A stretch of 64,000 nt of DNA from Klebsiella grimontii (GTDB lineage Bacteria > Pseudomonadota > Gammaproteobacteria > Enterobacterales > Enterobacteriaceae). The notes below the pieces were generated by a model that had not been told where the DNA came from, made no database searches, and was given only the letters and a program-made list of their open reading frames with translations. Below are positions 1-9,707 of this stretch, piece by piece (the first letter of the stretch is position 1; the number at the start of each line of letters is the position of its first letter). The stretch is from assembly GCF_900200035.1 (NCBI RefSeq), contig NZ_FZTC01000053.1:1-64000 (forward strand). Direction: 5' to 3'. A program made the position numbers and the translations under genes.

Positions 1-105
1 CAACTAAATGGGTGCAGTGCACTTTGATTTATCATCAGGTGGGGCTTTTCTCTGTCTGTCTCCCGCTAAACGCCTGAGACAAACAGTCTCAAGCACCCGC
101 CAGCA
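1..105 (-). ncRNA. possible hok/sok-type toxin leader or remnant (sokA-like)
   Basis: Read on the minus strand, this stretch has a TGCTTGAGAC/GTCTCA stem-loop (plus-strand arms 75-80 and 86-91, loop 81-85). It is followed by an AGACAGAGAAAAGCCCC tract and, near the edge, the short palindrome at 13-23. From memory this resembles the segment of enterobacterial hok/mok/sok loci that carries the antisense Sok RNA, and E. coli K-12 has hokA next to glyS. No hok reading frame is visible; it would lie off the left edge. The call rests on remembered motif resemblance and may be a degenerate locus. Confidence 0.35.
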
Positions 106-231
106 TTCTACCGTAAATATCTGACCAGACTACGTTGGCATATTCCTAAAATATTTTTCCTGAAGCTATATATTGATCTAAAATATTACTTAGAGAATTA
201 TTAATGGTTCGCTTATTTATAGTTTACGCAT

Positions 232-262
232 AAAAAAACCTGCTCTGAGGCAGGTTTTTTTT
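232..262 (-). terminator. glyQS terminator
   Basis: Stem ACCTGC (238-243) and GCAGGT (250-255) with a six-base loop, flanked by an A-run on the left and a T-run on the right, so it could work in both directions. It lies 17 bases beyond the glyS stop and fits intrinsic termination of glyQS transcription. Confidence 0.85.
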
Positions 263-278
263 ATTATTAGCGATACGC

Positions 279-2348
279 TTACTGCAACAGGGAAATATCC
301 GCTACCTGCAGGAACAGATCGCGCAATTTGGACAATAGCGTCAAACGGTTCACGCGCACGTTCTGGTCTTCGGCGTTGACCATCACGTTCTCGAAGAATT
401 CATCAACCGGCTCGCGCAGGGACGCCAGCTCGATCAGCGCATCCTGGTAACGCCCTTCGGCGAAGTACGGCTGCAGCTTATCGCGCAGCACGACTAAATT
501 GCCTGCCAGTTTGATTTCAGCCGCTTCTTTCAATACGGAGGCGTGAACGATATCGTTCAGCGTAACGTCCGATTTCGCCAGAATATTGGAAACGCGCTTG
601 TTCGCCGCCGCCAGCGCGGAGGACTCTTCGAGGGTACGGAAGTGCGAAACTGCCTTCATGCGCGCATCGAAGTCTGCCGGACGGGTCGGACGACGCGCCA
701 GTACCGCCTGAATGGTATCGACGGTGTAGCCTTCGTCCTGATACCAGGCGCGGAAGCGTCCCAGCATGAAGTCGATAACATCATCGACTACGTTGCCGTT
801 CGTCAGCTTATCGCCGTACAGGCGCACCGCTTCTTCGGTGAGAGTCTGCAGATCCAGATTGAGGTTCTTCTCAACAATGATGCGCAGCACGCCCAGCGCG
901 GCGCGGCGCAGCGCGAACGGGTCTTTGTCGCCTTTAGGGTGCTGACCAATCCCGAAGATACCCGCCAGAGTATCCATCTTGTCGGCAATCGCCAGCGCGC
1001 AGGCTACCGGATTTGACGGCAGGGCGTCACCGGCAAAGCGCGGCTGATACTGCTCATTCAGGGCAACCGCCACATCTTCCGCTTCGCCATCATGGCGCGC
1101 GTAGTGCATCCCCATCACGCCCTGAGTATCGGTGAATTCGAAGACCATGTTGGTCATCAGATCGCACTTGGACAGCAGGCCCGCGCGGGTTGCGTGGTTA
1201 ACGTCTGCGCCAATCTGCCCGGCGATCCAGCCGGCCAGCGCCTGAATGCGATCGGTCTTGTCGCGCAGCGTACCCAGCTGCTGCTGGAACAGCACGGTTT
1301 GCAGACGCGGCAGATTATCTTCAAGACGTTTTTTACGGTCGGTATTGAAGAAGAACTCAGCATCCGCCAGACGCGGACGCACGACTTTCTCGTTACCGGA
1401 AATAATCTGGGTCGGATCTTTCGACTCGATGTTGGCCACGAAGATAAAGTTCGGCAGCAGCTTGCCCGCGTTGTCGTAAACCGGGAAGTACTTCTGGTCG
1501 CCCTTCATGGTGTAAACCAGCGCTTCGGCAGGTACCGCAAGGAATTTCTCTTCGAACTTCGCGGTCAACACCACCGGCCATTCCACCAGGGAAGTGACTT
1601 CTTCCAGCAGGCTTTCGCTCAGATCGGCGTTGCCGCCAATTTTGCGCGCCGCTTCTTCGGCATCGGCTTTGATTTTGGCTTTACGCTCAGCGTAATCCGC
1701 AATTACTTTACCGCGCTCACGCAGGATTTCTGGGTATTGATCGGCAGAATCGATGGTGAATTCCGCTTCACCCATAAAGCGATGACCGCGAATAATCCGG
1801 TCGGACTGTACGCCCAGAATCGTTGCCGGGATCACTTTGTCGCCCAGCAGCAGGGTCACGGTGTGAACCGGGCGCACGAAGTGCACGTCAGACGCGCCCC
1901 AGCGCATCAGTTTCGGGATCGGCAGCTTCGCCAGCGAGGTGGCGATCATGTTCGGCAGCAGCGCTTCGGTGCTCTCGCCTTTCACGTGGGCACGATACAG
2001 CAGCCATTCGCCTTTATCGGTCGCCAGACGTTCAGCCTGATCGACGGTAATACCGCAGCCGCGCGCCCAGCCTTCAGCCGCTTTGCTCGGTTTCCCTTCT
2101 GCGTCAAACGCCTGGGCAATCGCCGGGCCGCGTTTTTCGACTTCACGGTCTGCTTGCGCAGCCGCCAGATTCGCCACTTTCAGCGCCAGACGGCGCGGCG
2201 CGGCGAACCATTCAACTTTACCATGCGCGAGGCCGGCGTTATCCAGCTCCGCGGTCACGTTCGCAGCGAAGGATTCAGCCAGGCTGCGCAGGGCTTTTGG
2301 TGGCAGCTCTTCAGTGCCGATTTCCACCAGGAAAGTTTTCTCAGACAT
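279..2348 (-). CDS. glyS: glycyl-tRNA synthetase beta subunit
   Basis: The 689-residue product has the length of the E. coli GlyS beta subunit. The N-terminus ([18 protein letters not shown]) is characteristic of the family. GlyS carries the tRNA-binding and anticodon-recognition parts of the alpha2/beta2 synthetase that charges tRNA-Gly in the cytoplasm. The ATG at 2346-2348 lies nine bases after the glyQ stop, so the two subunits are translated from one message with glyQ first. The gene is intact. Long open frames on the opposite strand are by-products of GC-rich codon use. Confidence 0.98.
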   Translation of the reverse strand: MSEKTFLVEIGTEELPPKALRSLAESFAANVTAELDNAGLAHGKVEWFAAPRRLALKVANLAAAQADREVEKRGPAIAQAFDAEGKPSKAAEGWARGCGITVDQAERLATDKGEWLLYRAHVKGESTEALLPNMIATSLAKLPIPKLMRWGASDVHFVRPVHTVTLLLGDKVIPATILGVQSDRIIRGHRFMGEAEFTIDSADQYPEILRERGKVIADYAERKAKIKADAEEAARKIGGNADLSESLLEEVTSLVEWPVVLTAKFEEKFLAVPAEALVYTMKGDQKYFPVYDNAGKLLPNFIFVANIESKDPTQIISGNEKVVRPRLADAEFFFNTDRKKRLEDNLPRLQTVLFQQQLGTLRDKTDRIQALAGWIAGQIGADVNHATRAGLLSKCDLMTNMVFEFTDTQGVMGMHYARHDGEAEDVAVALNEQYQPRFAGDALPSNPVACALAIADKMDTLAGIFGIGQHPKGDKDPFALRRAALGVLRIIVEKNLNLDLQTLTEEAVRLYGDKLTNGNVVDDVIDFMLGRFRAWYQDEGYTVDTIQAVLARRPTRPADFDARMKAVSHFRTLEESSALAAANKRVSNILAKSDVTLNDIVHASVLKEAAEIKLAGNLVVLRDKLQPYFAEGRYQDALIELASLREPVDEFFENVMVNAEDQNVRVNRLTLLSKLRDLFLQVADISLLQ

Positions 2349-2357
2349 GGCCGCCTC

Positions 2358-3269
2358 TTATTTATTCTTGTTGCACATCGGGAAGCCAAGGGCTTCACGG
2401 GAAGCATAGTAAGCTTCAGCCACTGCTTTGGTCAGGGTGCGAATGCGCAGAATATAGCGCTGACGCTCGGTGACGGAGATGGCTTTACGCGCGTCCAGCA
2501 GGTTAAAGCTATGGGCGGCTTTCAGAATGCGTTCGTAAGCAGGTAGCGGCAGCGGGTTTTCCAGCGCCAGCAGCTGCTGGGCTTCTTTCTCATACTGCTC
2601 GAAGCAGGAGAACAGGAAGTCCACGTCGGCGTATTCGAAGTTGTAGGTGGATTGCTCCACTTCGTTCTGATGGAACACGTCGCCGTAGGTAGTTTTACCC
2701 AGCGGGCCATCGCTCCAGACCAGATCGTAAACGCTGTCGACACCCTGGATATACATCGCCAGGCGCTCCAGACCGTAGGTGATCTCGCCGGTTACCGGCT
2801 TACACTCCAGGCCGCCAACCTGCTGGAAGTAGGTGAACTGCGTGACTTCCATACCGTTCAGCCACACTTCCCAACCCAGACCCCAAGCGCCCAGCGTCGG
2901 GTTTTCCCAGTTGTCTTCGACGAAGCGAATGTCGTGGATGGTCGGATCCATACCCAGCTCTTTCAGAGACCCAAGGTACAGCTCCTGGATATTATCCGGA
3001 GAGGGTTTTATCACCACCTGGAACTGATAGTAGTGCTGTAAACGGTTCGGGTTTTCACCGTAGCGACCATCGGTCGGACGGCGGGAAGGCTGCACGTAGG
3101 CGGTTGCCATCGGCTCTGGGCCCAATGCGCGTAAGCAGGTCATTGGGTGAGAAGTGCCTGCGCCGACTTCCATGTCCAGTGGTTGAACAATGGTGCAGCC
3201 CTGGCGAGCCCAGTAATCCTGTAAGGTCAGGATCAGGCCCTGGAAGGTCCTGGTATCAAACTTTTGCAT
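2358..3269 (-). CDS. glyQ: glycyl-tRNA synthetase alpha subunit
   Basis: A 303-residue protein matching GlyQ in length, starting [20 protein letters not shown]. It is the class II catalytic subunit, which activates glycine with ATP. The family blocks [11 protein letters not shown], the [22 protein letters not shown] stretch and [10 protein letters not shown] are intact. It is the first gene of glyQS and is transcribed away from ysaB. No lesion is seen. Confidence 0.98.
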   Translation of the reverse strand: MQKFDTRTFQGLILTLQDYWARQGCTIVQPLDMEVGAGTSHPMTCLRALGPEPMATAYVQPSRRPTDGRYGENPNRLQHYYQFQVVIKPSPDNIQELYLGSLKELGMDPTIHDIRFVEDNWENPTLGAWGLGWEVWLNGMEVTQFTYFQQVGGLECKPVTGEITYGLERLAMYIQGVDSVYDLVWSDGPLGKTTYGDVFHQNEVEQSTYNFEYADVDFLFSCFEQYEKEAQQLLALENPLPLPAYERILKAAHSFNLLDARKAISVTERQRYILRIRTLTKAVAEAYYASREALGFPMCNKNK

Positions 3270-3311
3270 ATGATTTCGTGCTGGATACGTGTGGATTTAA
3301 AGGAAGGAGCC

Positions 3312-3317
3312 AGTATA
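3312..3317 (-). promoter_or_regulatory. candidate glyQ -10 element
   Basis: On the minus strand TATACT lies about 45 bases upstream of the glyQ ATG, inside a small dyad (GCCAG...CTGGC, 3309-3326). The match at -35 is poor. This is a weak prediction based on the hexamer and position only. Confidence 0.3.
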
Positions 3318-3396
3318 CCCGCTGGCTGCGAGATATACAGTATGAAACGGGATTGTTTAGGGAAAATTGCGGAAATAAGCGCCACCGCGGGCGCAT

Positions 3397-3702
3397 TTAG
3401 CGCATGGAAAGATGCAAAAACTGCCCCTCCGGATCAAAAGAACAGATAAAGCGTTCATTCCGCGCAGTCTTGCCCGAAAGCTCGTAGCTCCCCCGGAATT
3501 GCTCGAAATGGCTGACGTCAATCTGACGCGCGCCTGTACTGTAACGTACGGCGGCATTATCCTTGCACAACTGCGCCATATTGAGGGTCGCCTGCGGCGT
3601 TATCCGCGCTTTTTGCGCCTTCTGCGCTGGCTGAGGCGGCGGTGCGCTACAGCCCGCAAGCATGCACAGCAGCAGTCCAGAAAACGCATATTTCATCACC
3701 AT
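3397..3702 (-). CDS. ysaB: small lipoprotein YsaB
   Basis: The 101-residue product has a lipoprotein signal peptide with the lipobox LLLCMLAGC near residue 18, followed by a Pro/Gln/Lys-rich linker and a globular C-terminus. The ending GQFLHLSMR and the FEQF-GSYE and ICSFD segments match remembered E. coli YsaB. It is expected to be lipidated and membrane anchored facing the periplasm. Its function is unknown. It lies upstream of glyQ on the same strand, as in E. coli. The start could be the third codon (Met3) instead. Confidence 0.9.
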   Translation of the reverse strand: MVMKYAFSGLLLCMLAGCSAPPPQPAQKAQKARITPQATLNMAQLCKDNAAVRYSTGARQIDVSHFEQFRGSYELSGKTARNERFICSFDPEGQFLHLSMR

Positions 3703-3882
3703 TTTTTCTCGACCGCCTTGTTAGTAAATTGTTATCGTGCAGGTTACGTTAAATAACCGGCTCATTGTGCGAATTGGACCACACCTCGACAAGTCTATGA
3801 CGAAAAACTCGGATTATTCCACTGCGATACAAGCGGATAAGGGCAGTCAGACCCTGTCTGAGAAGGAGAAACAGAGGTACTG

Positions 3883-4878
3883 ATGCAGGAAAAAATACAC
3901 TGGATTACCCATTTGCGCGGTATTGCCTGCCTGATGGTCGTCATGATTCATAGCACCGCCTGGTATATCACGCACCCGCACACCATCAGCCTGCTGACGT
4001 GGGATGTTGCCAATATCCTCAACTCCGCGTCTCGCGTCAGCGTGCCGCTGTTTTTCATGATTTCAGGCTATCTGTTTTTCGGCGAGCGCAGCGCTCAGCC
4101 CCGGCATTTTTTGCGCATCGCGCTGTGCATCCTCTTTTACAGCGCGCTGTCGCTGCTCTATATCACCCTGTTTACCCACATCAACGTTGAGCTATCGCTG
4201 AAGAATTTGCTGCAAAAACCGGTGTTCTATCATCTGTGGTTCTTCTTCGCTATCGTTGTCATTTACCTGCTTTCGCCGCTGGTTCAGGTCAAACCGGTGA
4301 GCGGCAAGATGCTGCTAGCGCTGATGGCGATCGTCGGGCTTTTGGCGAACCCTAATATGGTGACGGTGAAAGCGGGAGGAGTCGAGTGGCTGCCGGTCAA
4401 TCTCTATATCAACGGGGATACGTTTTACTATGTGATGTACGGCGTGTTAGGGCGGGCAATCGGCATGATGAATAGTGATAAAAAATGGCTGACTGCGCTC
4501 TGCGCTGGCCTATTCATCGCGGGAGTATGGGTCATATCACGCGGCACGCTGCACGAACTGCGCTGGCGCGGCGACTTTGGCGATACCTGGTATTTATACT
4601 GCGGCCCCGCGGTTTTTGTCTGCGCGATAGCGCTTCTGACGCTGGTAAAAAATACGCTGACCAGGCGTGAGTTGCCGCTTATTGCGCTGATTGCACGCCA
4701 TTCGTTAGGGATTTACGGCTTTCATGCGCTGATTATCCACGCGCTCCGCGCCAGCGGACTGGCGCTGTCCCGCTGGCCATTATTGGATATTGTCTGGATA
4801 TTCAGCGCTGCGCTGCTGGGAAGTTTATTGCTCTCGATGCTGGTTCAGCGCTTTGATGTCCGCCGCTTTGTCAGTTAA
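3883..4878 (+). CDS. wecH: O-acetyltransferase for enterobacterial common antigen
   Basis: A 331-residue, highly hydrophobic protein of the acyltransferase 3 family, with the opening [17 protein letters not shown], a catalytic-type His in helix 1, and about ten predicted membrane segments. Length and sequence agree with E. coli WecH (YiaH), which acetylates enterobacterial common antigen GlcNAc residues in the inner membrane. A GAGAAGGAGAAA ribosome binding site precedes the ATG. Its TAA overlaps the stop codon of the convergent yiaB. Confidence 0.95.
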   Translation: MQEKIHWITHLRGIACLMVVMIHSTAWYITHPHTISLLTWDVANILNSASRVSVPLFFMISGYLFFGERSAQPRHFLRIALCILFYSALSLLYITLFTHINVELSLKNLLQKPVFYHLWFFFAIVVIYLLSPLVQVKPVSGKMLLALMAIVGLLANPNMVTVKAGGVEWLPVNLYINGDTFYYVMYGVLGRAIGMMNSDKKWLTALCAGLFIAGVWVISRGTLHELRWRGDFGDTWYLYCGPAVFVCAIALLTLVKNTLTRRELPLIALIARHSLGIYGFHALIIHALRASGLALSRWPLLDIVWIFSAALLGSLLLSMLVQRFDVRRFVS

Positions 4879-5255
4879 GGCCGTTCTGAGGAATCTTTCT
4901 GCGCCATCTGTGCGGCCAGCGCTTTATGAGGCATCGCGGAAACGCCGTATAAGCACACAAACCAGGCCGCCACGTAGATGATCTTCTCATCCCATCCGGC
5001 GGGTACGAACCAGGCGCCGACCATCAGTAAACCGACCGACAGCAGGAGCACAAGGCGACATAGCGAAGCAAAACCATCGTCTGGCGCCTTCTCCCGCATC
5101 GTGCGTTGATGCGCTAAAATCGCGAACATGCCCATCACCAGAACGCCGAGGAAATAGCCCTTGCCGCTAAATAACGGACAGGTGCGCCAGATCCCCAGCA
5201 GATAAACCAGTGCCCCAAGGGACATCAATAGCTTAGGAATAATATTATTTTTCAT
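4875..5255 (-). CDS. yiaB: inner membrane protein YiaB
   Basis: Starting at [10 protein letters not shown] (ATG 5253-5255, preceded by GGAGG), the product is 126 residues with four hydrophobic segments. The [25 protein letters not shown] and VCLYG blocks match E. coli YiaB, a YiaA/YiaB-type small membrane protein of unknown function. An upstream in-frame start at 5315 would add a tail not found in the family. In E. coli a yiaA gene adjoins yiaB; none is present here. The stop overlaps that of wecH. Confidence 0.88.
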   Translation of the reverse strand: MKNNIIPKLLMSLGALVYLLGIWRTCPLFSGKGYFLGVLVMGMFAILAHQRTMREKAPDDGFASLCRLVLLLSVGLLMVGAWFVPAGWDEKIIYVAAWFVCLYGVSAMPHKALAAQMAQKDSSERP

Positions 5256-5423
5256 GAAGCCTCCCTGGCATAAGACAGGCCCCATTGTGTACTGCCAGAA
5301 CGTGATTATCCGCACTTTTCACATCTGAAACGACAAATTCGGAATATATCAATACACTCGATAACTAGATGTTTTTAAAAACATTCATTAGATGAATTCG
5401 CCCCATGAACAGGGGCGAATGTT

Positions 5424-6878
5424 TCAGGACATCAACGGTAAAAGCTGCTGATAAATCTGGCGGAAAGTTTCCCGACGGGGGGCGTAACGCGCAAAGCGCT
5501 CGGCATCCGGAAGATGAGCCTGTTCCAGCGGGAGCTGCGGGAGCAGATCGGAAAACGCGACATTTCGATGCAGCGCCAGCTGCGCCAGCCGCGCCGCGCC
5601 AAGCGCCGGTCCGACATCGCCGCCGGTGCGGAAATCAAGCTGCTGGCCGCTAATATCCGCCAGCATTTGCCGCCAGTAGGCGCTGCGCGCGCCGCCGCCA
5701 ATCAGCGTGACGCTCTCCGGTTTGACGCCGCAGGCGTGAACCACATCCATGCCGTCCGCCAGGGCATAACCGACTCCCTCCAGCACCGCCCGCGCCAGCT
5801 CCGCCGGACCGTGTTGATGAGTCAGGCCGAAAAAGACGCCTTTCGCCTGCGGATTGTTGTGCGGCGTGCGTTCACCCGAGAGGTAAGGCAAAAACCAGAC
5901 CGGATCGGCATCGTCGTTCGCCGCTTCCGCCGCCGCAATTAGCGCCGGAACCGTGCCGAGGCCGGTTAAGGTCGCCGCCCAATCGAGGCAGGAAGCCGCG
6001 CTCAGCATGACCGACATCAGATGCCAGCGCCCGGGCAACGCGTGGCAGAAGCTGTGAACGGCGCTTTCCGGTTTGCTAAGAAAGCCGTCGCTGACGGCAA
6101 AGTAGACGCCTGAGGTCCCCAGCGACAGCATCGCCTGGCCCGCATCCGCCATACCCACGCCAACCGCTCCCGCCGCGTTGTCGCCGCCGCCGGCCACCAC
6201 CAATACTTCCGGCATATTCCACGCTTGCGCGACGGCCGGGCGCAGCGAGCCCGTTACTTCGCAGCCTTCGAAAAGCGCGGGCATGTTATCGCGGCTCAAC
6301 CCACAGGCGGCGAGCATTTCATCGCTCCAGTCGCGGCGCGCCACGTCCATCCACATCGTTCCGGCGGCATCGGACATATCGCTGGCAAATTCGCCAGTCA
6401 TACGCAAACGTAAATAATCTTTTGGCAGCAGAACCTTATCGACTTGCCTAAAAATCTCGGGCTCGTGACGTTGCACCCACAGCAGCTTCGGCGCGGTAAA
6501 TCCCGGCATCATCAGATTGCCGGTGATCTGTCGTGAACGGCTGACTTTCTCTTCCAGCAGCGCGCACTCCTCGCCGCAGCGGCCATCATTCCACAAGATC
6601 GCCGGGCGCAGGACGCGCTGTTGCTTATCGAGCAGCGTCGCGCCGTGCATCTGACCCGCAATGCCTAACGCTTTAACCGCGCGCAAAGAGTGCTGCGCCC
6701 CCAGCGCTTTCATCGCGCCGTCCGTCGCCAGCCACCAGTGCTCAGGGTCTTGTTCAGACCATAAAGGGTGCGGACGCGACACGTTGAGCTTTTCGGTGTG
6801 CGAAGCCACGACCTCCCCCTGCTCGTTGAGCAGAATAGCCTTAACGCCCGAGGTGCCCAGATCAATCCCGATATACAT
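5424..6878 (-). CDS. xylB: D-xylulokinase
   Basis: A 484-residue FGGY-family kinase, the length of E. coli XylB, that phosphorylates D-xylulose to D-xylulose 5-phosphate. MYIGIDLGTSGVKAILL forms the N-terminal phosphate-binding loop, and GGGDNAAGAVG and LIGGGARSAYWRQMLAD mark the C-terminal ATP site. The start at 6876-6878 is chosen because it is preceded by GGAGAGG and gives the family N-terminus; the longer frame adds 15 foreign residues. It follows xylA on the same strand with a 75-base gap containing a hairpin, so both are expected on one xylose-induced message. Confidence 0.97.
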   Translation of the reverse strand: MYIGIDLGTSGVKAILLNEQGEVVASHTEKLNVSRPHPLWSEQDPEHWWLATDGAMKALGAQHSLRAVKALGIAGQMHGATLLDKQQRVLRPAILWNDGRCGEECALLEEKVSRSRQITGNLMMPGFTAPKLLWVQRHEPEIFRQVDKVLLPKDYLRLRMTGEFASDMSDAAGTMWMDVARRDWSDEMLAACGLSRDNMPALFEGCEVTGSLRPAVAQAWNMPEVLVVAGGGDNAAGAVGVGMADAGQAMLSLGTSGVYFAVSDGFLSKPESAVHSFCHALPGRWHLMSVMLSAASCLDWAATLTGLGTVPALIAAAEAANDDADPVWFLPYLSGERTPHNNPQAKGVFFGLTHQHGPAELARAVLEGVGYALADGMDVVHACGVKPESVTLIGGGARSAYWRQMLADISGQQLDFRTGGDVGPALGAARLAQLALHRNVAFSDLLPQLPLEQAHLPDAERFARYAPRRETFRQIYQQLLPLMS

Positions 6879-6921
6879 ACGGCCTCTCCTTACTGACGGG
6901 AATAAAGCATCGGTTAAACCC

Positions 6922-6942
6922 ATGCCCGGACCCGCCGGGCAT
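6922..6942 (-). repeat. xylA-xylB intercistronic hairpin
   Basis: Perfect 8-bp stem ATGCCCGG (6922-6929) and CCGGGCAT (6935-6942) between xylA and xylB, with no T-run in the direction of transcription. It is REP-like and more probably an mRNA-stabilising or processing element that keeps xylA message above xylB than a full terminator. That role is inferred. Confidence 0.65.
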
Positions 6943-6953
6943 TTTCGCCATCA

Positions 6954-8276
6954 TCAGCGATCAAAGAGGTAGCGGTTAACCACGTTTTCAAGCAGTTCCT
7001 GATGGCCGCTCTGGTGCTGCGGCGCCAGGTTATGCTGAGTGGCATACTGGGCGATGTCCGCCAGGTTCATCTGGCCTTTAAGGATCTGCTGACCCAGCTC
7101 GCCGTTCCAGCCGGCATAGCGTTTGGCAACGCGTTTATCCAGCTCGCCGCCTTCAATCATACGGGCAGCAACTTTCAGCGCCAGCGCCATGGTGTCCATC
7201 GCGCCGATGTGGCCGTAGAACAGGTCGTATTTGTCGGTGCTCTGACGACGCACTTTAGCATCAAAGTTCAGGCCGCCGGTGGTGAAGCCGCCCGCTTTAA
7301 GGATTTCGTACATCACCAGCGCGTTCTCTTCAACGCTGTTCGGGAACTGGTCGGTATCCCAGCCCAGCTGCGGGTCGCCGCGGTTAGCGTCAACGGAACC
7401 AAACAGGCCGAGGGCGATGGCGGTAGCAATTTCGTGGTGGAACGTGTGGCCAGCCAGCGTCGCATGGTTCGCTTCGATGTTCAGCTTAATCTCTTTTTCC
7501 AGGCCGAACTGTTTCAGGAAGCCGTAGACGGTAGACGCGTCGTAATCGTACTGATGCTTGGTGGGCTCCTGCGGTTTCGGTTCAATCAGCAGCGTACCCT
7601 GGAAGCCGATTTTATGTTTATGCTCAACGACCAGCTGCATAAAGCGGCCAATCTGCTCGCGTTCCTGACGCAGGTCGGTGTTCAGCAGGGTTTCATAGCC
7701 TTCGCGACCGCCCCACAGGACGTAGTTTTCACCGCCCAGTTTGTGGGTCGCATCCATCGCGGTCACCACCTGGGTCGCCGCCCAGCTGAACACTTCCGGA
7801 TCCGGGTTGGTTGCCGCACCGGCGCCGTAACGCGGGTTCGTAAAGCAATTTGCCGTGCCCCACAGCAGCTTGACGCCGCTTTGCTGCTGTTTTTCCGCCA
7901 GCACATCAACCATTTGCGCGAAGTTATTGGCATACTCTTTCAGCGATGCCCCTTCAGGAGAAACGTCAACGTCGTGGAAGCAGTAGTACGGTACGTTCAG
8001 TTTGTGGAAAAACTCAAAAGCGACATCGGCTTTACGTTTCGCCATTTCCATTGCTTCACCCGGCTGCTGCCACGGGCGGTTAAAGGAGCCCACGCCGAAC
8101 ATATCGGCACCGTTCCAGCAGAAGGTGTGCCAGTAGCAGGCCGCAAAGCGTAAATGGTCTTCCATCCGTTTGCCCAGCACCAGCTCATCCGGGTTGTAAT
8201 GACGGAAAGCCAGTGGGTTAGCGGATTTCGGGCCTTCATAACGAACGCGATCGAGCTGATCAAAATAGGTCTGCAT
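6954..8276 (-). CDS. xylA: D-xylose isomerase
   Basis: A 440-residue class II xylose isomerase that converts D-xylose to D-xylulose in the cytoplasm using two divalent metal ions. The [10 protein letters not shown] motif near residue 100 holds the catalytic His, [11 protein letters not shown] holds the metal-binding region, and the [14 protein letters not shown] block is present. ATG 8274-8276 yields the E. coli length and N-terminus ([15 protein letters not shown]). It is the first gene of xylAB and is divergent from xylF, with XylR expected to activate both. Confidence 0.98.
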   Translation of the reverse strand: MQTYFDQLDRVRYEGPKSANPLAFRHYNPDELVLGKRMEDHLRFAACYWHTFCWNGADMFGVGSFNRPWQQPGEAMEMAKRKADVAFEFFHKLNVPYYCFHDVDVSPEGASLKEYANNFAQMVDVLAEKQQQSGVKLLWGTANCFTNPRYGAGAATNPDPEVFSWAATQVVTAMDATHKLGGENYVLWGGREGYETLLNTDLRQEREQIGRFMQLVVEHKHKIGFQGTLLIEPKPQEPTKHQYDYDASTVYGFLKQFGLEKEIKLNIEANHATLAGHTFHHEIATAIALGLFGSVDANRGDPQLGWDTDQFPNSVEENALVMYEILKAGGFTTGGLNFDAKVRRQSTDKYDLFYGHIGAMDTMALALKVAARMIEGGELDKRVAKRYAGWNGELGQQILKGQMNLADIAQYATQHNLAPQHQSGHQELLENVVNRYLFDR

Positions 8277-8650
8277 AATGAACTCCATATTCAGGGATGC
8301 GGCGAGTAATAAGTCATAAGCCAATATAGAATTCTCTTTTTAGTTTCCTCAATTACGTTATTTCACACCGTGATTGAGAGAATCCACAAACGTGCGCCAG
8401 GTCGCAAAAATAATACGTCAGCGGCCCCATTCCGCCGCTTCCGCCACGAGAGATCAATGAAATACGGTGATAACTTATTATTAAAGTACGATCGCGGTCA
8501 TAAATTAACAAATAAACAAAATTTCATAACGGCAAAATAAGCATAGATAATTGCCAGCGCTCCTTTCCGCGTTAAAAATCTGCCAGGTATCAGGCCGTTT
8601 ATTTTTATCGTTCGTCTTATCCTGCACTTTACAAAAAAGGTGTTATTATT
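8277..8650. promoter_or_regulatory. xylA-xylF divergent control region
   Basis: A 374-base AT-rich region between the two xylose operons with no credible gene. In E. coli the equivalent region holds XylR operators and a CRP site. I could not find a good CRP palindrome; the best is a half site GGTGA near 8476. I do not assign XylR sites. An AAGG ribosome binding site precedes xylF. Confidence 0.6.
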
Positions 8651-9643
8651 ATGAAGATAAAGAACCTTTGCCTAACGCTCTGCGCTTCACTCCTCCTCAC
8701 CAGCCTGTCGGGCATTGCTAAAGAAGTTAAAATTGGCATGGCGATTGACGACCTGCGTCTGGAACGCTGGCAAAAAGATCGCGATATTTTTGTCAACAAA
8801 GCTGAATCATTAGGTGCAAAAGTATTCGTCCAGTCAGCCAATGGCAACGAAGAAACGCAAATGTCGCAAATCGAAAATATGATCAACCGCGGCGTCGACG
8901 TTCTGGTGATTATTCCCTATAACGGCCAGGTGCTGAGCAATGTCATAAAAGAGGCCAAACAGGAGGGAATTAAAGTTCTCGCCTACGATCGTCTTATCAA
9001 TAACGCCGACATTGATTTTTATATTTCATTTAATAATGAAAAAGTGGGTGAAATGCAGGCGCAAAGTCTGGTCGATAAAGTGCCTCAGGGTAACTATTTC
9101 TTGATGGGCGGCTCGCCGGTAGACAATAACGCCAAGCTTTTCCGCGCCGGACAAATGAAAGTCCTCAAGCCTTATGTTGATGAAGGGAAAATTAAAATCG
9201 TCGGCGATCAATGGGTCGACGGATGGTTACCGGAAAATGCGTTGAAAATTATGGAAAATGCCCTGACCGCCAACAACAACAAAATTGATGCGGTCGTCGC
9301 CTCCAACGACGCCACCGCCGGCGGCGCCATCCAGGCATTAAGCGCCCAGGGACTCGCAGGCAAAGTCGCCATATCAGGACAGGATGCCGACCTCGCCGGC
9401 GTGAAGCGCATTATCGCCGGCACCCAAACGATGACCGTCTATAAACCTATCACCACCCTTGCCACCACCGCGGCTGAAATCGCCGTCGAACTGGGCAACG
9501 ACAGGCAGCCGCAGGCCGACTCCACGCTCAACAACGGGCTGAAAGATGTCCCGTCACGGCTGCTGACCCCCATTGAGGTCAATAAAGACAACATTGACCA
9601 GACGGTGATCAAGGACGGTTTCCACAAAAAAAGCGAGCTGTAA
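8651..9643 (+). CDS. xylF: D-xylose-binding periplasmic protein
   Basis: A 330-residue precursor, the length of E. coli XylF. The N-terminus is a signal peptide (MKIKNLCLTLCASLLLTSLSG, cleavage around residue 23) and the mature part is a type I periplasmic binding protein (KIGMAIDDLRLERW, NDATAGGAIQAL, SGQDADLAGVKRI). It delivers D-xylose to the XylGH transporter. It is first in xylFGH and is followed by a hairpin that probably keeps its message more abundant than that of the membrane subunits. Confidence 0.98.
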   Translation: MKIKNLCLTLCASLLLTSLSGIAKEVKIGMAIDDLRLERWQKDRDIFVNKAESLGAKVFVQSANGNEETQMSQIENMINRGVDVLVIIPYNGQVLSNVIKEAKQEGIKVLAYDRLINNADIDFYISFNNEKVGEMQAQSLVDKVPQGNYFLMGGSPVDNNAKLFRAGQMKVLKPYVDEGKIKIVGDQWVDGWLPENALKIMENALTANNNKIDAVVASNDATAGGAIQALSAQGLAGKVAISGQDADLAGVKRIIAGTQTMTVYKPITTLATTAAEIAVELGNDRQPQADSTLNNGLKDVPSRLLTPIEVNKDNIDQTVIKDGFHKKSEL

Positions 9644-9649
9644 TCTCTG

Positions 9650-9669
9650 ACGCCCTCTTCCGGGGGCGT
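9650..9669 (+). repeat. xylF-xylG intercistronic hairpin
   Basis: ACGCCC (9650-9655) pairs with GGGCGT (9664-9669), six bases after the xylF stop, with no strong T-run. Binding-protein genes often have such a structure protecting their 3' end; that role here is inferred. Confidence 0.6.
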
Positions 9670-9707
9670 TGCCCCATCCAGCCGGATATCGCTTATGCGG
9701 AGCCTCT

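Noticed and set aside
1092-2546. 484-codon open frame on the plus strand opposite glyS
   Set aside because: It runs antisense to the highly conserved glyS and into glyQ, has an Arg/Gln/His-rich composition typical of reversed GC-rich genes, and shows no domain or ribosome binding site.
8341-8500. CRP site between xylA and xylF
   Set aside because: TCACA at 8363 and GTGA at 8370 do not form a TGTGA-N6-TCACA pair, and GGTGA at 8476 lacks a right half. I did not list a CRP site although one is expected from E. coli.
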